Both the position numbers and the translations under genes were made by a program. Shown piece by piece: positions 1-10,548 of a stretch of 64,000 bases of DNA (its first letter is position 1; each line of letters starts with the position of its first letter). A model generated the notes under the pieces. It saw nothing but the letters and a program-made list of their open reading frames with translations. It was not told the DNA's origin and ran no database searches. This DNA is from Staphylotrichum longicolle (taxonomy: Eukaryota; Ascomycota; Sordariomycetes; Sordariales; Chaetomiaceae), in assembly GCA_019096155.1 (NCBI GenBank), contig JAHCVI010000001.1, positions 8,308,001 through 8,372,000 of the forward strand, written 5' to 3'.

Positions 1-2
1 AG

Positions 3-590
3 ACCCTCACGGCGGGCCAGGTCGGGTCCATCGGGATGGTGTTTGACCCGCCGCCACCGGGGCCGAAGCACGAGAACGGCGGCAGTGGCGGCAACGCCAA
101 CGGCGCGGTGGGCCATGCGAAGACTCCCAGACTGCGCAAGGGCATGGTCCTGGCTGTGCCAAGCCAGCATATGGTTTCATCGGGCCTGTCGCTGCAGGCG
201 GTGAGCGGGTTGACGGCGGTGTTTGACAAGGGAAACCAGGAGGTTGGCGCGCTGACGGTGGGCAGCCTGGTCAATGTCTATGTGGCGAGCGTCCGGTCTG
301 CTGCGCGGGTCGTGCGCGTGTCGAGGGTTCAGGAGTCATCCGGGGGTGGGGAGAAGGCGGCGGCGGATGAGATTGATGATGACCTGTTTGGTCTTGCTGA
401 GGACATGGGTTTGGACAGTATCCAGGCGCAGGATGCGGCGGTGGATGGGAGTGTCGAGGTGCAGCTGGAGTTGCTGTCGACGAGAGAGTGGGTTGAGTTA
501 GGATCAAGGATTCTGGTGCTGGAGGGAGGGAGCAAGGACAAGTCGGGGTTGGAGGGTTTCGTGGGGAAGGTGGTTGAGATTGTGGAGTGA
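3..590 (+). CDS. GTPBP1/2-like translational GTPase, C-terminal part (5'-truncated)
   Basis: The reading frame is open from base 3 and ends in TGA at 588-590, so only the last 195 residues are present and the G domain lies outside the window. The visible part begins TLTAGQVGSIGM, followed by a Gly/Asn-rich spacer and LRKGMVLAVPS. This matches the 'AGQ..S.....IRKGMV' stretch that follows the EF-Tu-like second domain of GTP-binding proteins 1 and 2. After it comes a beta-rich EF-Tu C-terminal-like segment ending LVLEGGSKDKSGLEGFVGKVVEIV, interrupted by an acidic insertion (DEIDDDLFGLAEDMGLD). Family members are large cytosolic GTPases linked to mRNA turnover and ribosome rescue; that role is inferred from the family. 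The GTPase signature motifs cannot be checked here. Confidence 0.6.
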   Translation, partial: TLTAGQVGSIGMVFDPPPPGPKHENGGSGGNANGAVGHAKTPRLRKGMVLAVPSQHMVSSGLSLQAVSGLTAVFDKGNQEVGALTVGSLVNVYVASVRSAARVVRVSRVQESSGGGEKAAADEIDDDLFGLAEDMGLDSIQAQDAAVDGSVEVQLELLSTREWVELGSRILVLEGGSKDKSGLEGFVGKVVEIVE

Positions 591-1161
591 GAGCCGTGGG
601 TTGCAGTTGTTTCATTGTTTGCTGTTGCTTTTTTCTGATCATTGTTTTGCTTCCATGAGTTTTTTTCTCTTCTTTCCATTGCCCGCCGAGTCTGAGCATT
701 TTGCAAGTTTGCATTTACAATTGCGTTTCGCATTTTGGTTAGAATCATCGCTTTGAACATATCTGATATTTCTTTCTGCTCGCGACCAGCACAAACTGTT
801 TGTCTGTGATTGCTGGCCATGGTTGGGCTACGAGCTGTTGTCCCCTGGGGAGGCAGGTCCATCGAGAAAATCGCAGCCCCTGAACCTGCTGTAAGAGGGG
901 CCAGTCGAGACGATGATTTTTGCATATATAATTTGGTTGCGGTGACACGGGCAGCTGCAACATCGGCATCAAGCTTTTCTTCCTCTACTGTTCAGATCCG
1001 TGGGCATATTATGGACACCCACTTGCCCCAGTCGTGTGTCCCGCCTTCTTTGAAGCGATGCCCTCAACCCAGATACGTCCCCGACAAGCAGAGCACCCAA
1101 CGCATCCTCTGACTGGAACCCAACGCCATGACGCCATTTTCCCCCTCCTAAAAAACCAACA
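591..1161. other. Convergent intergenic region
   Basis: This 571-bp stretch holds the 3' flanks of the GTPase gene (plus) and EMC6 (minus). The first 200 bases after the stop are T-rich, as expected of a fungal 3' UTR. I see no further gene. Confidence 0.6.
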
Positions 1162-1715
1162 TCACGCCCTCACCAACCCATAGAACAGCGTCCACGTCAG
1201 GACAAACCCCGCGAACCCGTTCATGACTCCGCCTGCCCAAAACTCATACGGGCCCCTGAAGTACCGGCTCGTGTCCAGCGGCGCCTTGCCCGACGCGATT
1301 GACGTCGGTGCCACTCTCAAGACGTAGAACAGCACGGCCGTGAGCAGGGAGAAGACGATGTAGAAGAGGAAGCCGCTGTAGGACTCGAGGCCGAGGATGC
1401 CGGCGGAGACGCCGAAGAGGGAGGCGGTGAGGGATTGGAGGTTGGAGAGGGTCTGCGTCAATGGGGGTGTGGTTAGCGGAGTTCGGTTTATGTTTCGAGG
1501 TCACGGGCGTGGTCTGAAGAGGAGATCCGAGGATGGGTCGGGGAAGGTGGTCGCGGTTGCAGATCTGTTTCTGGAGGTTGGGGAAGGAAGGGGCCGGGCG
1601 GCTGGACGGCCAGTTTGAATGTGGTAAATGGGTGAATGGGTGGACGAACCCGTGAGTTTTGCATCAAGGACTCTTGCACGATGGGGGATATCTCGAGTTC
1701 GCGCTCGGAAGACAT
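1162..1715 (-). CDS. EMC6: ER membrane protein complex subunit 6 (EMC6)
   Basis: Two exons on the minus strand, 1715-1650 and 1452-1162, give 118 aa. The 197-bp intron starts GTTCGT and ends GACGCAG, and the join is in phase 0. Exon 1 encodes MSSERELEISPIVQESLMQN; exon 2 continues TLSNLQSLTASLFGVSAGIL. The core matches EMC6 (Rab5-interacting family): SLTASLFGVSAGILGLESY leads into a first membrane span, VAPTS marks the loop, and YFRGPYEFWAGGVMNGFAGF enters the last span and ends WTLFYGLVRA. The length suits the family (about 110-120 aa). EMC6 is a core subunit of the ER insertase that places tail-anchored and multipass proteins in the ER membrane. The short cytosolic N-terminus would be lost if only exon 2 were annotated. 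Confidence 0.9.
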
Positions 1716-1874
1716 GGTTGCGGAAGGGGGGGGCGGGCGATGTTGTGTGGTTCCGTCAGAGGTCTGTCAGACTATCGCTTCGTTTCGTTGTCGCGATACT
1801 CGCAGTTGTAAAGAAAAAGCGGGTTGGCTGTGTAGGGGAGCGCTCTGAGTTCAGTGTGTTGAAGAGAGGTGGTG

Positions 1875-1899
1875 GTTGTCGTCGTCGTTGTCGTCGTTG
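1875..1899. repeat. GTT/GTC trinucleotide run
   Basis: Twenty-five bases made only of GTT and GTC triplets, about 160 bp upstream of the EMC6 start codon. It is a simple-sequence tract with no function visible in the sequence. Confidence 0.7.
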
Positions 1900-2904
1900 A
1901 ACCCAGTCTCCAGAAGCTGGATCCAAGTCGTCGCTGAGCTCTGGCCGCCTGGGCGATGATGAAGTGCAGCGGCTCCACAGGTGCTGCAGATCCGCAAGCC
2001 ACATTGCATCCGGGCTGGAGCTCATGTGGGTCCATGGATTTCAATACTGTATTTTACCGAATATTGTTACACTCCGACCCTCCGAAATTGAACACCTTGA
2101 TCCTTGCAGCTGCAATCACCTCCCGAATTTGTGGAATGGTCGATTGAGAATGGACACTTGTCAACTGTGTCATGCATACTTCTTCTTCTGGTCCGTCTTG
2201 AAAAGGTCTGTTTGTAAATGATACTCAGATTGCCAATGAAAAGTCGTGGATGACTTGCTCTCCCTTTGCCGTCAGACGGAAAAGAACAACGGACCGAGCG
2301 GGCAGCCTTGGTGGTGGTATCGTATGGTACCGATCAATGGAGCCAACGAATTGGCTAGTTGATTGTTTAATGACGACGACCCAGGGGAATGGATGTTTTG
2401 CGATGCGGTGCACCACTCATCCACCTTTCAGAGAACAAAGTGCATAACTAACGTTGACGTTACTTTACCGTACCAAGAGCTCCCATTCTGGGCTTCCCAT
2501 CCTGGAACCTTTAATGAGACTCTAGCGGCCTTCCTCGGGCTTGTGGTGTCATTGACAGTGGATTCTCCTTTGATTCAGGGGAGTTCAACACACTAATTTG
2601 GAAGGAGGGCGCCGAGGCCCCATCCTATTTCCTCCTCTGGCCTCGCGCATCTCGACCTCAACCTCGAAACAGAAACATGCAGCGCAACCGCCACAACGGC
2701 CACCTACGACCTTAGCAAAGCACCCCATCCCGAACATCTCCCGTCGTCGCCGCCGCCAGAGGCCCACGTCTGCGCCAACCCTGGTGTCTCGTATCGCGTA
2801 CCGAACCCCGTGAGACGCCACAAACGAAAACGGTCGCGGAACGGCGGTCTCTGGTGTGCACCGGCGGGCAGATGGGGGACGGGTGCCACAGCCGCGTGAC
2901 CGTC

Positions 2905-2958
2905 CAGCAGCACCAGACCAGCAACAGCACCAGCGCCAGCGCCAGCGCCAGCACCAGC
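2905..2958 (+). repeat. CAGCAC/CAGCGC hexamer repeat in a 5' leader
   Basis: An imperfect CAGCAC/CAGCGC hexamer array with tandem CAGCGC copies at 2931, 2937 and 2943. It ends 7 bases before the ATG at 2966, so it should lie in the 5' UTR of the vezatin-like mRNA. It could fold or vary in length, but this is only inference. Confidence 0.6.
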
Positions 2959-2965
2959 TTTGTTC

Positions 2966-5077
2966 ATGGAGACCGTCATTCACGACCACACCCCGCTCGC
3001 CAATTATCTGAAGGGTGAGCCCGTCCTTCTCCCGGTCTTGCGCTGATCGCAACAGTCTCTGGAAATGGCATCTTGGATACTAACAGCTTTTTGGCGGGCA
3101 GATGAAGGCGAAGAACAGCAGGCCTGGGCCACGCCGTCAGTCTCGGATAATCAGGATGAGTCGCCGCCGTCAAGTCCGTCGTTCGCCCCGGTAGGGCGGC
3201 CGATGGTACGGAAACGGTTCCGGGCCAACATCCCGGATCCGTTGCCGCTGGACATGCCACGGATGAACCGACTGAGCTCGCTGCGCAACTCGTACTCGGT
3301 TGGTATTCTCCCGCAGCGTCGGTCTCCCGACAGACAACATGAGACTGACCGTTGGTGCTTGCGTGGGCAACAGAAAGCCGTCGTCTCTCGGATAGACCGC
3401 GCCGATAATCTCAAGTTCATCGAGCAGTTCCGGTACACGATTGTCGCGTCGCAGTTGTTGAGTGGACACTCCATAGCAGCGACACAGCAGAACCCCCTTA
3501 GCCGGCCAAAAGAGACGCCTGAGACCTCTCAGAATGTTGCGGTGCCGACATCGACGGGTCTGCTCGCGACGGCCGCTGCGGCGCTTGTGGTTGCATGGGT
3601 CGTCAGATGGATATACTCGGGGGGCTATGCGCATCTAACAAAGAAGCGCGTGTCATTCTCGGCGTTGCTCCTCGTTGCGGTTGCTGCCGTATCACAGGCC
3701 TACATTCGCCAGCAGTGGCTCCGGTATCTGAGGAACCAGGCGTTGTGTGAGGTGACCACTTTCGTCTCCAGGTCGCAGGACTTTGACAGCGCGTCCAGCG
3801 CAGCGCTCTCCCTCGTCCAGGAGGTTGAACTCGTCTCTCGGGGCTATCGGCTGTAAGTTGACCAGCCTCTACGTCTCGATCAACAGTGTTGGAGCTCACA
3901 CGATCTTAGAAGCGCGCCCTTGCCGCCCATCAGTCGCATCGAGGACAGGTCGCAAACGCGCCGTTGCAGCAGGCTGCGTAAGGCGCTGAAAGGACGGTTG
4001 TCCGAAATGATTGAGAACTACATGCAGGTGACTTCGGCAGTCAAAGGTTTTGCTGAGCAGGTCGATCTGGAAAAGTACCACGACATCTACGACATCAGTG
4101 ACTTCGACATTTCAGACGCGATGCGGGGGTTCTCGGACAAAGAGTTCGACGATCCCGAGTCTCTACGGTCCCTCAAGATTGCCGCCGCCCGCTTTCACAT
4201 CATTCGCAAGTTATTACTGTGCTCCCTCCTTGCTTTCGAAGCGGCAGGTGACAACACCGACTTTCTGAGATGGTCGACGGCGGTGGAGGGGTTGAAGACT
4301 CTCAACGAAGTGACAGCCCAGAGCTTCGAGAGAATCAGCCAGATCCTCCGAGAAGAAGAGAGTAAGCATGGATATCTTACTATGCAGTGTTGCCGCATGC
4401 TAACCTGACCAGCTTTCCCTGTTATCTCAGAGTCGAAGCTACCGTTATCTCCTAACCGAGAGAAGCGGCGGTCTCAGTTCATGAAGCTGAATTCGCTCTC
4501 CATGGGCATTCGGGGTCTCCAAGCAAAGCTTGCTCTCTTGCGAGAGGAATCTGAAAGGACACTCAACGAGGCAGAAGATGTGTCAGAACTGGGCGCCAAC
4601 CTGATGGGTCAGTACGAGTCCATTGGACAGGACCTAAAGATGCTCACGCAGGCATGGGAGGAAGGGAAAGCTGCACTTGCGTCAGGTATCGACCGGAACG
4701 AGAAGCGGCTTTCATCGATCAGCACCTTACTCTCTCCAGCATCCTCCTTGAGCGGTCTCACAACGGTCGAGGAAGGAGGAGCTCTCGAGGCACTTCGAGC
4801 GCTGACGGGCGAGTCGCCGCGGAACTCAAGTTATGGCAGCCCCAAAGGGGATTCCGACGAGGCGGAAGTGTTCGAGGCCGTCTCCCTGCCGTCCCGAACC
4901 CGCAGTCTCCTGACAAGAGAGGAGCGACTCGTCAAGATGAAGGAAGATCGGGAGCGGAGGGAAGTGGCCAGGGAGAAGTCGGAGGCGAGCCGCGGCATGC
5001 TCCGAGAACTCGAAATGGTCATCAACCTGCGGCCAAAACGTGCGACCATGCCGGCACCATCGCGCATCTCATTATGA
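2966..5077 (+). CDS. Vezatin/Inp2-like myosin-binding membrane protein
   Basis: Four exons (2966-3014, 3102-3852, 3910-4361, 4431-5077) give 632 aa. All introns have GT-AG ends, and intron 1 carries a perfect TACTAAC branch point at 3078-3084. The small first exon encodes METVIHDHTPLANYLK; starting at the in-frame ATG at 3065 instead would read through intron sequence. Residues of about 167-190 (TGLLATAAAALVVAWVVRW) and 200-218 form two membrane spans, followed by a conserved-looking stretch with SQAYIRQQWLRYLRNQALCE, FVSRSQDFDSAS and LVQEVELVSRGYRL. The C-terminal half is helical and charged. This pattern matches the fungal vezatin / myosin-binding domain group, which includes yeast Inp2, the peroxisome receptor for class V myosin. 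A role in organelle inheritance is inferred from the family; no peroxisomal signal was identified. Confidence 0.75.
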
Positions 5078-5870
5078 CCGTGACGACAATCTAGCGGACC
5101 ACGACGGGCCTCGATTCTCCTTTGTTGCTTACTTTGCATCGTGTCCATTCTTACCTGGCTATTTAATGGCGGCTTGTATAGACGGCGTTCTCTTTTGCTT
5201 TGTCGCTTTTCGTTCTTGACTGGATTGACTCACATCCGCCATCATCATCGATTATGGGGCTTCACTGGGCCACAGGACAGGCGTTCGGTTGGGAATTCTG
5301 CTCGCACGTGGACTTGCGAGTTTGCTTGGTTTGCATAGGCTTGTAATTAGACTTGTGACATGTGTTTATCTGTCCATTGATCTGTAAGAACATACTATGT
5401 ACGATCAATCTAGCACTCCCATATCCCAGCAATTTTATGGATTCCCTCATGTGGAAGGTGTCGGCGAGCTGAGCTACCCCTGAAACCTGGCCTCAGGGGT
5501 TCTGTTGACAAGCACCCAGCCCCCGCCCTCGACGCGCTCAGCTGCGGTGGAGCCCGCGGAGCTAACCAGGAGAGGCAACCACTCAAACGCCAGTCGCGTT
5601 CTGCCCGCCTGGAAAGCGCGTCGCGTGCCTGCTCCATCTTTCTCTCCTCCTCAGAACTTCATCCAAACCCAACCAAACCCAACAACTCGCAACAAACGCC
5701 ATTCTCTACAAACCCTCTCGCGCCGCAAAAACAAATCAGACAAACCTGACTCTCCACACTTAAATCATCAGACTCCCCCCCACCACACATATTCAGTAAG
5801 AGGCCATCCGCCGCACCACCAGCGCCAGCTCTGCTGCGTTGCATCAATTTGGAGACTGACGAACGCAGCC
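5078..5870. other. Intergenic region and PCNA promoter
   Basis: This 793-bp stretch holds the 3' flank of the vezatin-like gene and the PCNA promoter. From about 5630 it becomes C/A-rich, typical of a fungal leader. Four ACGCG cores lie at 5532-5626 and are listed separately. No other gene is supported. Confidence 0.6.
5532..5626. promoter_or_regulatory. Cluster of four MCB-like ACGCG cores upstream of PCNA
   Basis: ACGCG occurs on the plus strand at 5532-5536 and, as CGCGT, at 5595-5599, 5617-5621 and 5622-5626. All lie 245-340 bp upstream of the PCNA start codon. ACGCG is the core of the MluI cell-cycle box bound by the Swi6/Mbp1 (MBF) factor that drives S-phase genes in fungi. None is a full ACGCGT palindrome, so the call rests on clustering and on the identity of the downstream gene. 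Confidence 0.5.
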
Positions 5871-6835
5871 ATGTTGGAAGCACGGTTGGAACAGGCGAGC
5901 ATCCTGAAGAAGGTACGCAATTGGATCCTCCGCCACGAAATGATTGTCTGCATAGGTTGATCTAACTTGTTCGCCGGGCAGGTTGTCGATGCCATCAAGG
6001 ATCTGGTGCAAGACTGCAACTTCGATTGCAATGACAGCGGCATTGCGCTGCAGGCGATGGACAACAGCCACGTCGCGCTTGTGTCTATGATGCTCAAGGC
6101 TGAGGGCTTTTCACCTTTCCGCTGCGACCGCAACATTGCCCTCGGCGTCAACCTCACCTCTCTCACCAAGGTGTTGCGCGCGGCCCAGAACGAGGACATC
6201 CTCACCCTGAAGGCGGAGGATGCGCCCGACGTCCTCAACCTTGTGTTCGAGAGCTCCGAATCCGACAGGATCTCCGAGTACGACCTCAAGCTCATGGACA
6301 TTGACCAGGAGCATCTGGGCATCCCGGACACAGAGTATGCGGCCACCATCAGCATGCCCGCGTCCGAGTTCAAGCGCATCACGACAGACCTGATGGCCAT
6401 GTCCGAGTCGGGTATGCGAACCTACGCTTCAACTGAGAAAGACACCAGCTGACCGAGACTGCACAGTCACCATCGACGCGAGCAAGGACGGCGTCAAGTT
6501 CTCGTGCCAGGGCGACATCGGCAACGGGTCCGTCACCCTGCGCCAACATTCCAGCGTGGAGAAGCCGAGCGAGTCCATCGAGATTGAGCTCAGCGAGCCC
6601 GTCTCCCTTACCTTCTCGCTCAAGTACCTCGTCAACTTCTGCAAGGCATCGGCCTTGTCAAACACTGTCAAGATCTGCCTCTCCAACGAGGTTCCCCTAC
6701 TGGTCGAGTACAGCCTGGCGGGTAGCAGTTATCTTCGCTTCTACCTCGCGCCCAAGGTACGTGACATAATGTCCGCTTTGAGTTTGAATGAAACGAGCCA
6801 CTAACACACGGTCATAGATTGGTGACGAGGAGTAG
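5871..6835 (+). CDS. POL30: PCNA, the DNA polymerase sliding clamp
   Basis: Four exons (5871-5912, 5982-6411, 6467-6756, 6818-6835) give 259 aa, close to the length of other fungal PCNAs. The protein starts MLEARLEQASILKKVVDAIK, contains the interdomain connector around residues 118-135 (LMDIDQEHLGIPDTEY) and ends LAPKIGDEE, the usual C-terminal tail. Lys164, the ubiquitin/SUMO site, falls in DASKDGVKF and is at position 164 exactly. The trimeric ring encircles DNA and tethers polymerases delta and epsilon, ligase and repair factors in the nucleus. The last exon is only 18 nt (IGDEE plus stop) and is easy to miss. ACGCG cores upstream suggest S-phase transcription. Confidence 0.97.
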
Positions 6836-7654
6836 ACATGGCCGGAAGGCTATGCTGACGAATTAAAGACTGAAACGACGGTCACATAAGGATTGGCTCT
6901 GTGCATGGATACCAACAACTGCCCCAGGGGGATGTTTTTGCCAAGTAGAAAGAAAGCATTGGCGGAGCGTCATGTTAGAAGTCTGGAGAGACATGACGGC
7001 GATCTGGGACTGCTCGTGGTAATGAAACTACTTATTGCACCCTGTTGCAGACTCAAATTCTATTCCGCCCTACTCACTTGATTCCTACCCTTTACTTGAG
7101 CGATGCAGGTGAGCCATGAGAAGACCTCGGGGCCGTCGTCGGTGATCCCGGACCATCTCTCTCGTTGTTCTGGGTCGCCCAAAATTTAGCATCAGCGCGG
7201 GCTTCGTCCCAGCGCGCCCTGTGGGATGGCGGGGTAATCTCCTGACGAGTCGCCTGTCCGTCCTGCAGCCCAGCCATGCCCCGTTTTTCTGGACCCTTCT
7301 ATGTTCACATGGACAGAGACTCGGACATCCTGGTTCGTTTTTTCCCAGGATCAACCGAGACAAAAGCGCAGGCGAGTTCGCTGTGGATGGGTTTCTCAGT
7401 CATCCTCCTCCACGTTCGCTTGGTTGTCTGTCGTCTGCGTTCATGATATACTCCATGCCAAGTAGACAGTGATTCTTCATATTGTTTCTTACCGCAAACC
7501 TTCTTTTTTTCAAAAGTTTCGTATAGTCGCTCCTGATACCCCTAGACCAAGTCCTCGTCACGCCGCAGGCTAGAATCGGCTCTCCCTCCCGCGCTTCCTC
7601 CGTCATCGACCGTCCGAAGAGTCGCTCGACTCAACCACCGCTGACGCACCAACC
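6836..7654. other. Intergenic region between PCNA and pyridoxal kinase
   Basis: This 819-bp tandem intergenic stretch holds the PCNA 3' flank and the pyridoxal kinase promoter and leader. Short open frames are present on both strands but none resembles a protein. Confidence 0.5.
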
Positions 7655-9117
7655 ATGAGTGACGGCTCCCCGGTTCCCGAAACCCGCGTTTTGGCGGTCG
7701 CCAGTCATGTAGGACGCATTGTTTGACCTCGTCTGCTGGTTTTTATGTGCTAATCGAGTCTTCAAGGTCGTCTCTGGGTGAGTCAAGTCAGCCGACTGCT
7801 TCGGCCCCCTTTCACTTTGTCGCGCGCTGCTGACAGTCTCTCCAAAGCTATGTCGGGAACAAGATCGCCGTCTTCAGTCTGCAGTCGCTTGGGTGCGACG
7901 TAGCCGCCTTGAATACCGTCCAGTTCAGTACGTCCCTACCGAAGCCGCAACCCTCCTCCGGGAGATGCGCGCGCGTTCCAGCGCAGTTTGCGACGTCATC
8001 CTAACCTCGCGCGAACAGGTAACCATACCGGGTACCGACAATGGACTGGCTCACGAGTCTCGGCGGAAGAAATCACAGACCTGTACCAGGGGTTGAAGCA
8101 GTCATACCTCGACGACTTTGACATGATGCTATCGGGGTACGTCCCCGGGGCTGCCGCCCTCGAAGCGGTCGGACAAATAGGGCAGGAACTCAAGGAGAAG
8201 GCCAAGTCCAAGCCGGGGAGTTTCTTCTGGGTACTCGACCCAGTCATGGGCGACAATGGCAACCTCTACGTGGCGGCCGATGTCGTGCCCGTCTACCGGA
8301 GCCTCGTCCACCACGCAGATCTCGTCTTGCCCAACCAGTTTGAGGCAGAGTACGTTTCTCCCCTCCCTTCCCCCCTTATTCTCCCACCCCAAGCAGTTAG
8401 GGCTAACAAACACCCCTCACCACCAGACTCCTCTCCGAAGTCCCCATCACCGACATGCCCTCCATCGCCCGCGCCATCCAGGTCATGCACGAGCGTTACA
8501 ACATCCCGCACATCGTCATCACGTCCGTCTCGCTCCCGCACCCGGACCACCCGGTCTCGTCGCTCTCCGTCGTCGGCTCCTCCATGACCTCGGACCGCCG
8601 CGCGCGCGCCTTCAAGATCGTCTTCCCGCCCATCGACTGCTACTTCAGCGGCACGGGCGACATGTTCGCCGCGCTCATGGTCGTGCGCATGCGTGAGGCG
8701 GTGCACAACGGGTTCGGGCAGCAAGGGGCGGGGCAAGTGGGGGCGGCAGCAGCAGCAGCAGGAGGAGGAGGAGGAGGAGAAGGAGGACACCCGCCGCTGA
8801 TGGAGCGCAAGTCGTGGCTGAGCGACGATGGCGTGGACGCGCTGGACCTGCCGCTGGCCAAGGCCGCGGAGAAGGTGCTGGCGAGCATGCACGAGGTGCT
8901 GAGCAAGACGGCGGAGAATATGGAGAGGGCGGAGAAGAAGGCGAGGGCCGGGGTGGCGGCGGATGTGGATGGGGTCGGGCTCGAGGCGGAGGCGGTCGCG
9001 GAGGCGGAGGCCAAGAAGGCGCATTTGCTGAAGAGCAAGGCCGCGGAGTTGAGGCTGGTCAGGCATCTGGACAGTCTGAGGTTTCCCAAGGTGGAATTTC
9101 GCGCAACGAGGCTGTGA
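7655..9117 (+). CDS. BUD16: Pyridoxal kinase with a long low-complexity C-terminal insertion
   Basis: Five exons (7655-7708, 7767-7777, 7848-7927, 8019-8349, 8427-9117) give 388 aa. Exon 2 is an 11-nt micro-exon that, with its neighbours, encodes SHVVSGYVGN, the substrate-binding start of pyridoxal kinases. Other family motifs are FSNHTGYRQWTG, WVLDPVMGDNG, HADLVLPNQFEAELLS and CYFSGTGDMFAAL, the last carrying the GTGD anion hole and catalytic Asp. The enzyme phosphorylates pyridoxal, pyridoxamine and pyridoxine with ATP in the cytosol to make the cofactor PLP. After residue ~255 the protein departs from the compact family form: an Ala/Gly run (AAAAAAGGGGGGEGG) is followed by about 100 residues of charged, Ala/Glu/Lys-rich helix before the final DSLRFPKVEFRATRL strand. 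Yeast BUD16 is the closest named relative. Confidence 0.92.
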
Positions 9118-9390
9118 TTTGGGTTAGGGGTTGATGGGGGGCGGTTGGTTTGGGTGGGATGTGTGTGCATTTGGGGAGCATCATTTACATGGGATAGAGA
9201 GCGATAGACCGTTGATTTGGACAATACCAATGTCGCCTTGGATTCTTGCCACATGTGCCTTGGCCTGGCGCTGTTTATGCCATCACCCTGCTAGATGCGG
9301 AATGCGCCTGATTCACCCAACACCATCTAGACCCAAAAACAATCCGTCCTGTCCGATCCCATGCCATCCCAAAACAGAAACAACTCACAA

Positions 9391-10028
9391 TCAGTTGGTG
9401 CCCGTGCTCCCGAACCCGCCGGCGCCTCGCACGCTCTCCTCCAGCTCCTCCACCTCGAGCACCTCGGGCGTGTAGATCCGCTCAATGACCAGCTGCGCGA
9501 TCCGGTCGCCCTCCTTCACCTCAAAGTCGGCCTCACCGTGGTTGAACAACAGGACCTTGACGGGGCCCCGGTAGTCGGCGTCGATGACGCCGGCGCCCGT
9601 GTCGATGAAGTGCTTGGAGGCGAGGCCGGAGCGGGGGGCGATGCGGCCGTCTGTTTCGCCACCAACTCATCAGTACTCTATGTAATCCAAGGAAGTGGTT
9701 GTTGGGCGAGAGAGGAGCTGGACTCACAGGTTCCCGCCGGGACGGACATGCTGATGTCGGTGTCGACCAGCGCCTTGCCCCGGGAAGGAATGGTGGTGTC
9801 GCGCGCTGCGTACAGGTCGTAGCCTGCAGCAAAAGCGCTGCCACGTGTTGGCAGGCGAGCCTTGTCTGAGAGCTTCTTGATGAGGAGCGAGGGGGCCTGC
9901 TCCTGCGGTTGCTTGGTCGTGCCGTTGGAGGTGGTGTCCATGGTGGTGCTGTCGGTCTTGATGCGCTTTGCTGGGGGGGAGGTAGGGACAATAGGTTCGT
10001 TGCGCGTGGCGGTGGTCTCGACAGTCAT
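9391..10028 (-). CDS. DUT1: dUTP pyrophosphatase (dUTPase)
   Basis: Two minus-strand exons, 10028-9728 and 9650-9391, give 186 aa. The intron has a GTGAGT donor and a CAG acceptor and joins in phase 1 to recreate the Tyr of GTYGRIAPRSG. All five trimeric dUTPase motifs are visible in order: AAGYDLYA, PRSGL, GVIDADYRG, GDRIAQLVI and RGAGGFGSTG, the last closing the active site. The enzyme hydrolyses dUTP to dUMP and pyrophosphate, keeping uracil out of DNA and feeding dTMP synthesis. The first 45 residues are Thr/Pro-rich and include PAKRIK, a possible nuclear signal. The frame stays open upstream to about 10436, but ATG at 10028 is preferred because the homology starts soon after and three cell-cycle boxes lie at 10149-10167. 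Confidence 0.95.
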
Positions 10029-10548
10029 ATCGTTGGTTGGAGGGAGGATTGGCTTCGCCGTTGATTTCGCAAGGAGTTCAAGCTTGTGAGTTGTCAAGCA
10101 GACTGGGCTGGTTGGTAGTGGGGAGGGGAGACTGTCTTTCGTTGGGTGACGCGCCGACGCGACGCGTAAATTGATCGCAGGTGCGCTAGTGGTCCCACTT
10201 GTGAGCGAAGTAATGCTCCAATTGGTCAATTGCTTGACCCTCCGCCCTGCCCCTGTCAACTTGCGATCTGCGAAGGATGCCAGTGACCATGAGGGAGGCC
10301 TTCGGTTTGGCAGTGACATGCGTTGTGACGGAGCCCAGCAAAGGAGTGTCGTGCCAGTGTGCCATGCAAGTCCAAGATTCTTGGGATCATGATCGTCACG
10401 ACCGCAAGAACAAGCAAGCTTCCAGCGGTGTTCCATGCTTACGGTACCAGGGGGATCGCCAGGCCACGTCTGATATGTGCATCATGCGATCTTGGGCGTC
10501 GCTCTCGCATGGGCGTGACCGATCCCTGTCACACTCGTAGACGCCCAT
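10029..10548. other. dUTPase promoter and CENP-K-like 3' flank
   Basis: This 520-bp stretch lies upstream of dUTPase and downstream of the kinetochore gene, both on the minus strand. Apart from the MCB cluster at 10149-10167 I see no other gene or element. Confidence 0.6.
10149..10167. promoter_or_regulatory. Triple MluI cell-cycle box in the dUTPase promoter
   Basis: Three ACGCG cores lie within 19 bp: 10149-10153, 10157-10161 and a full ACGCGT palindrome at 10162-10167. They are 120-140 bp upstream of the dUTPase start codon. This is the classic arrangement for MBF (Mbp1/Swi6)-driven G1/S genes, which in yeasts include nucleotide-metabolism and replication genes. Binding is inferred, not shown. 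Confidence 0.7.

Larger units (their letters stand above)
1716..2965. other. Divergent promoter region of EMC6 and the vezatin-like gene
   Basis: This 1250-bp stretch separates two divergent start codons. It contains a GTT/GTC trinucleotide run at 1875-1899 and a C/A/G-rich repeat directly before the plus-strand start. Short open frames overlap on both strands, but none has recognisable protein character, so I call no gene. Confidence 0.5.
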
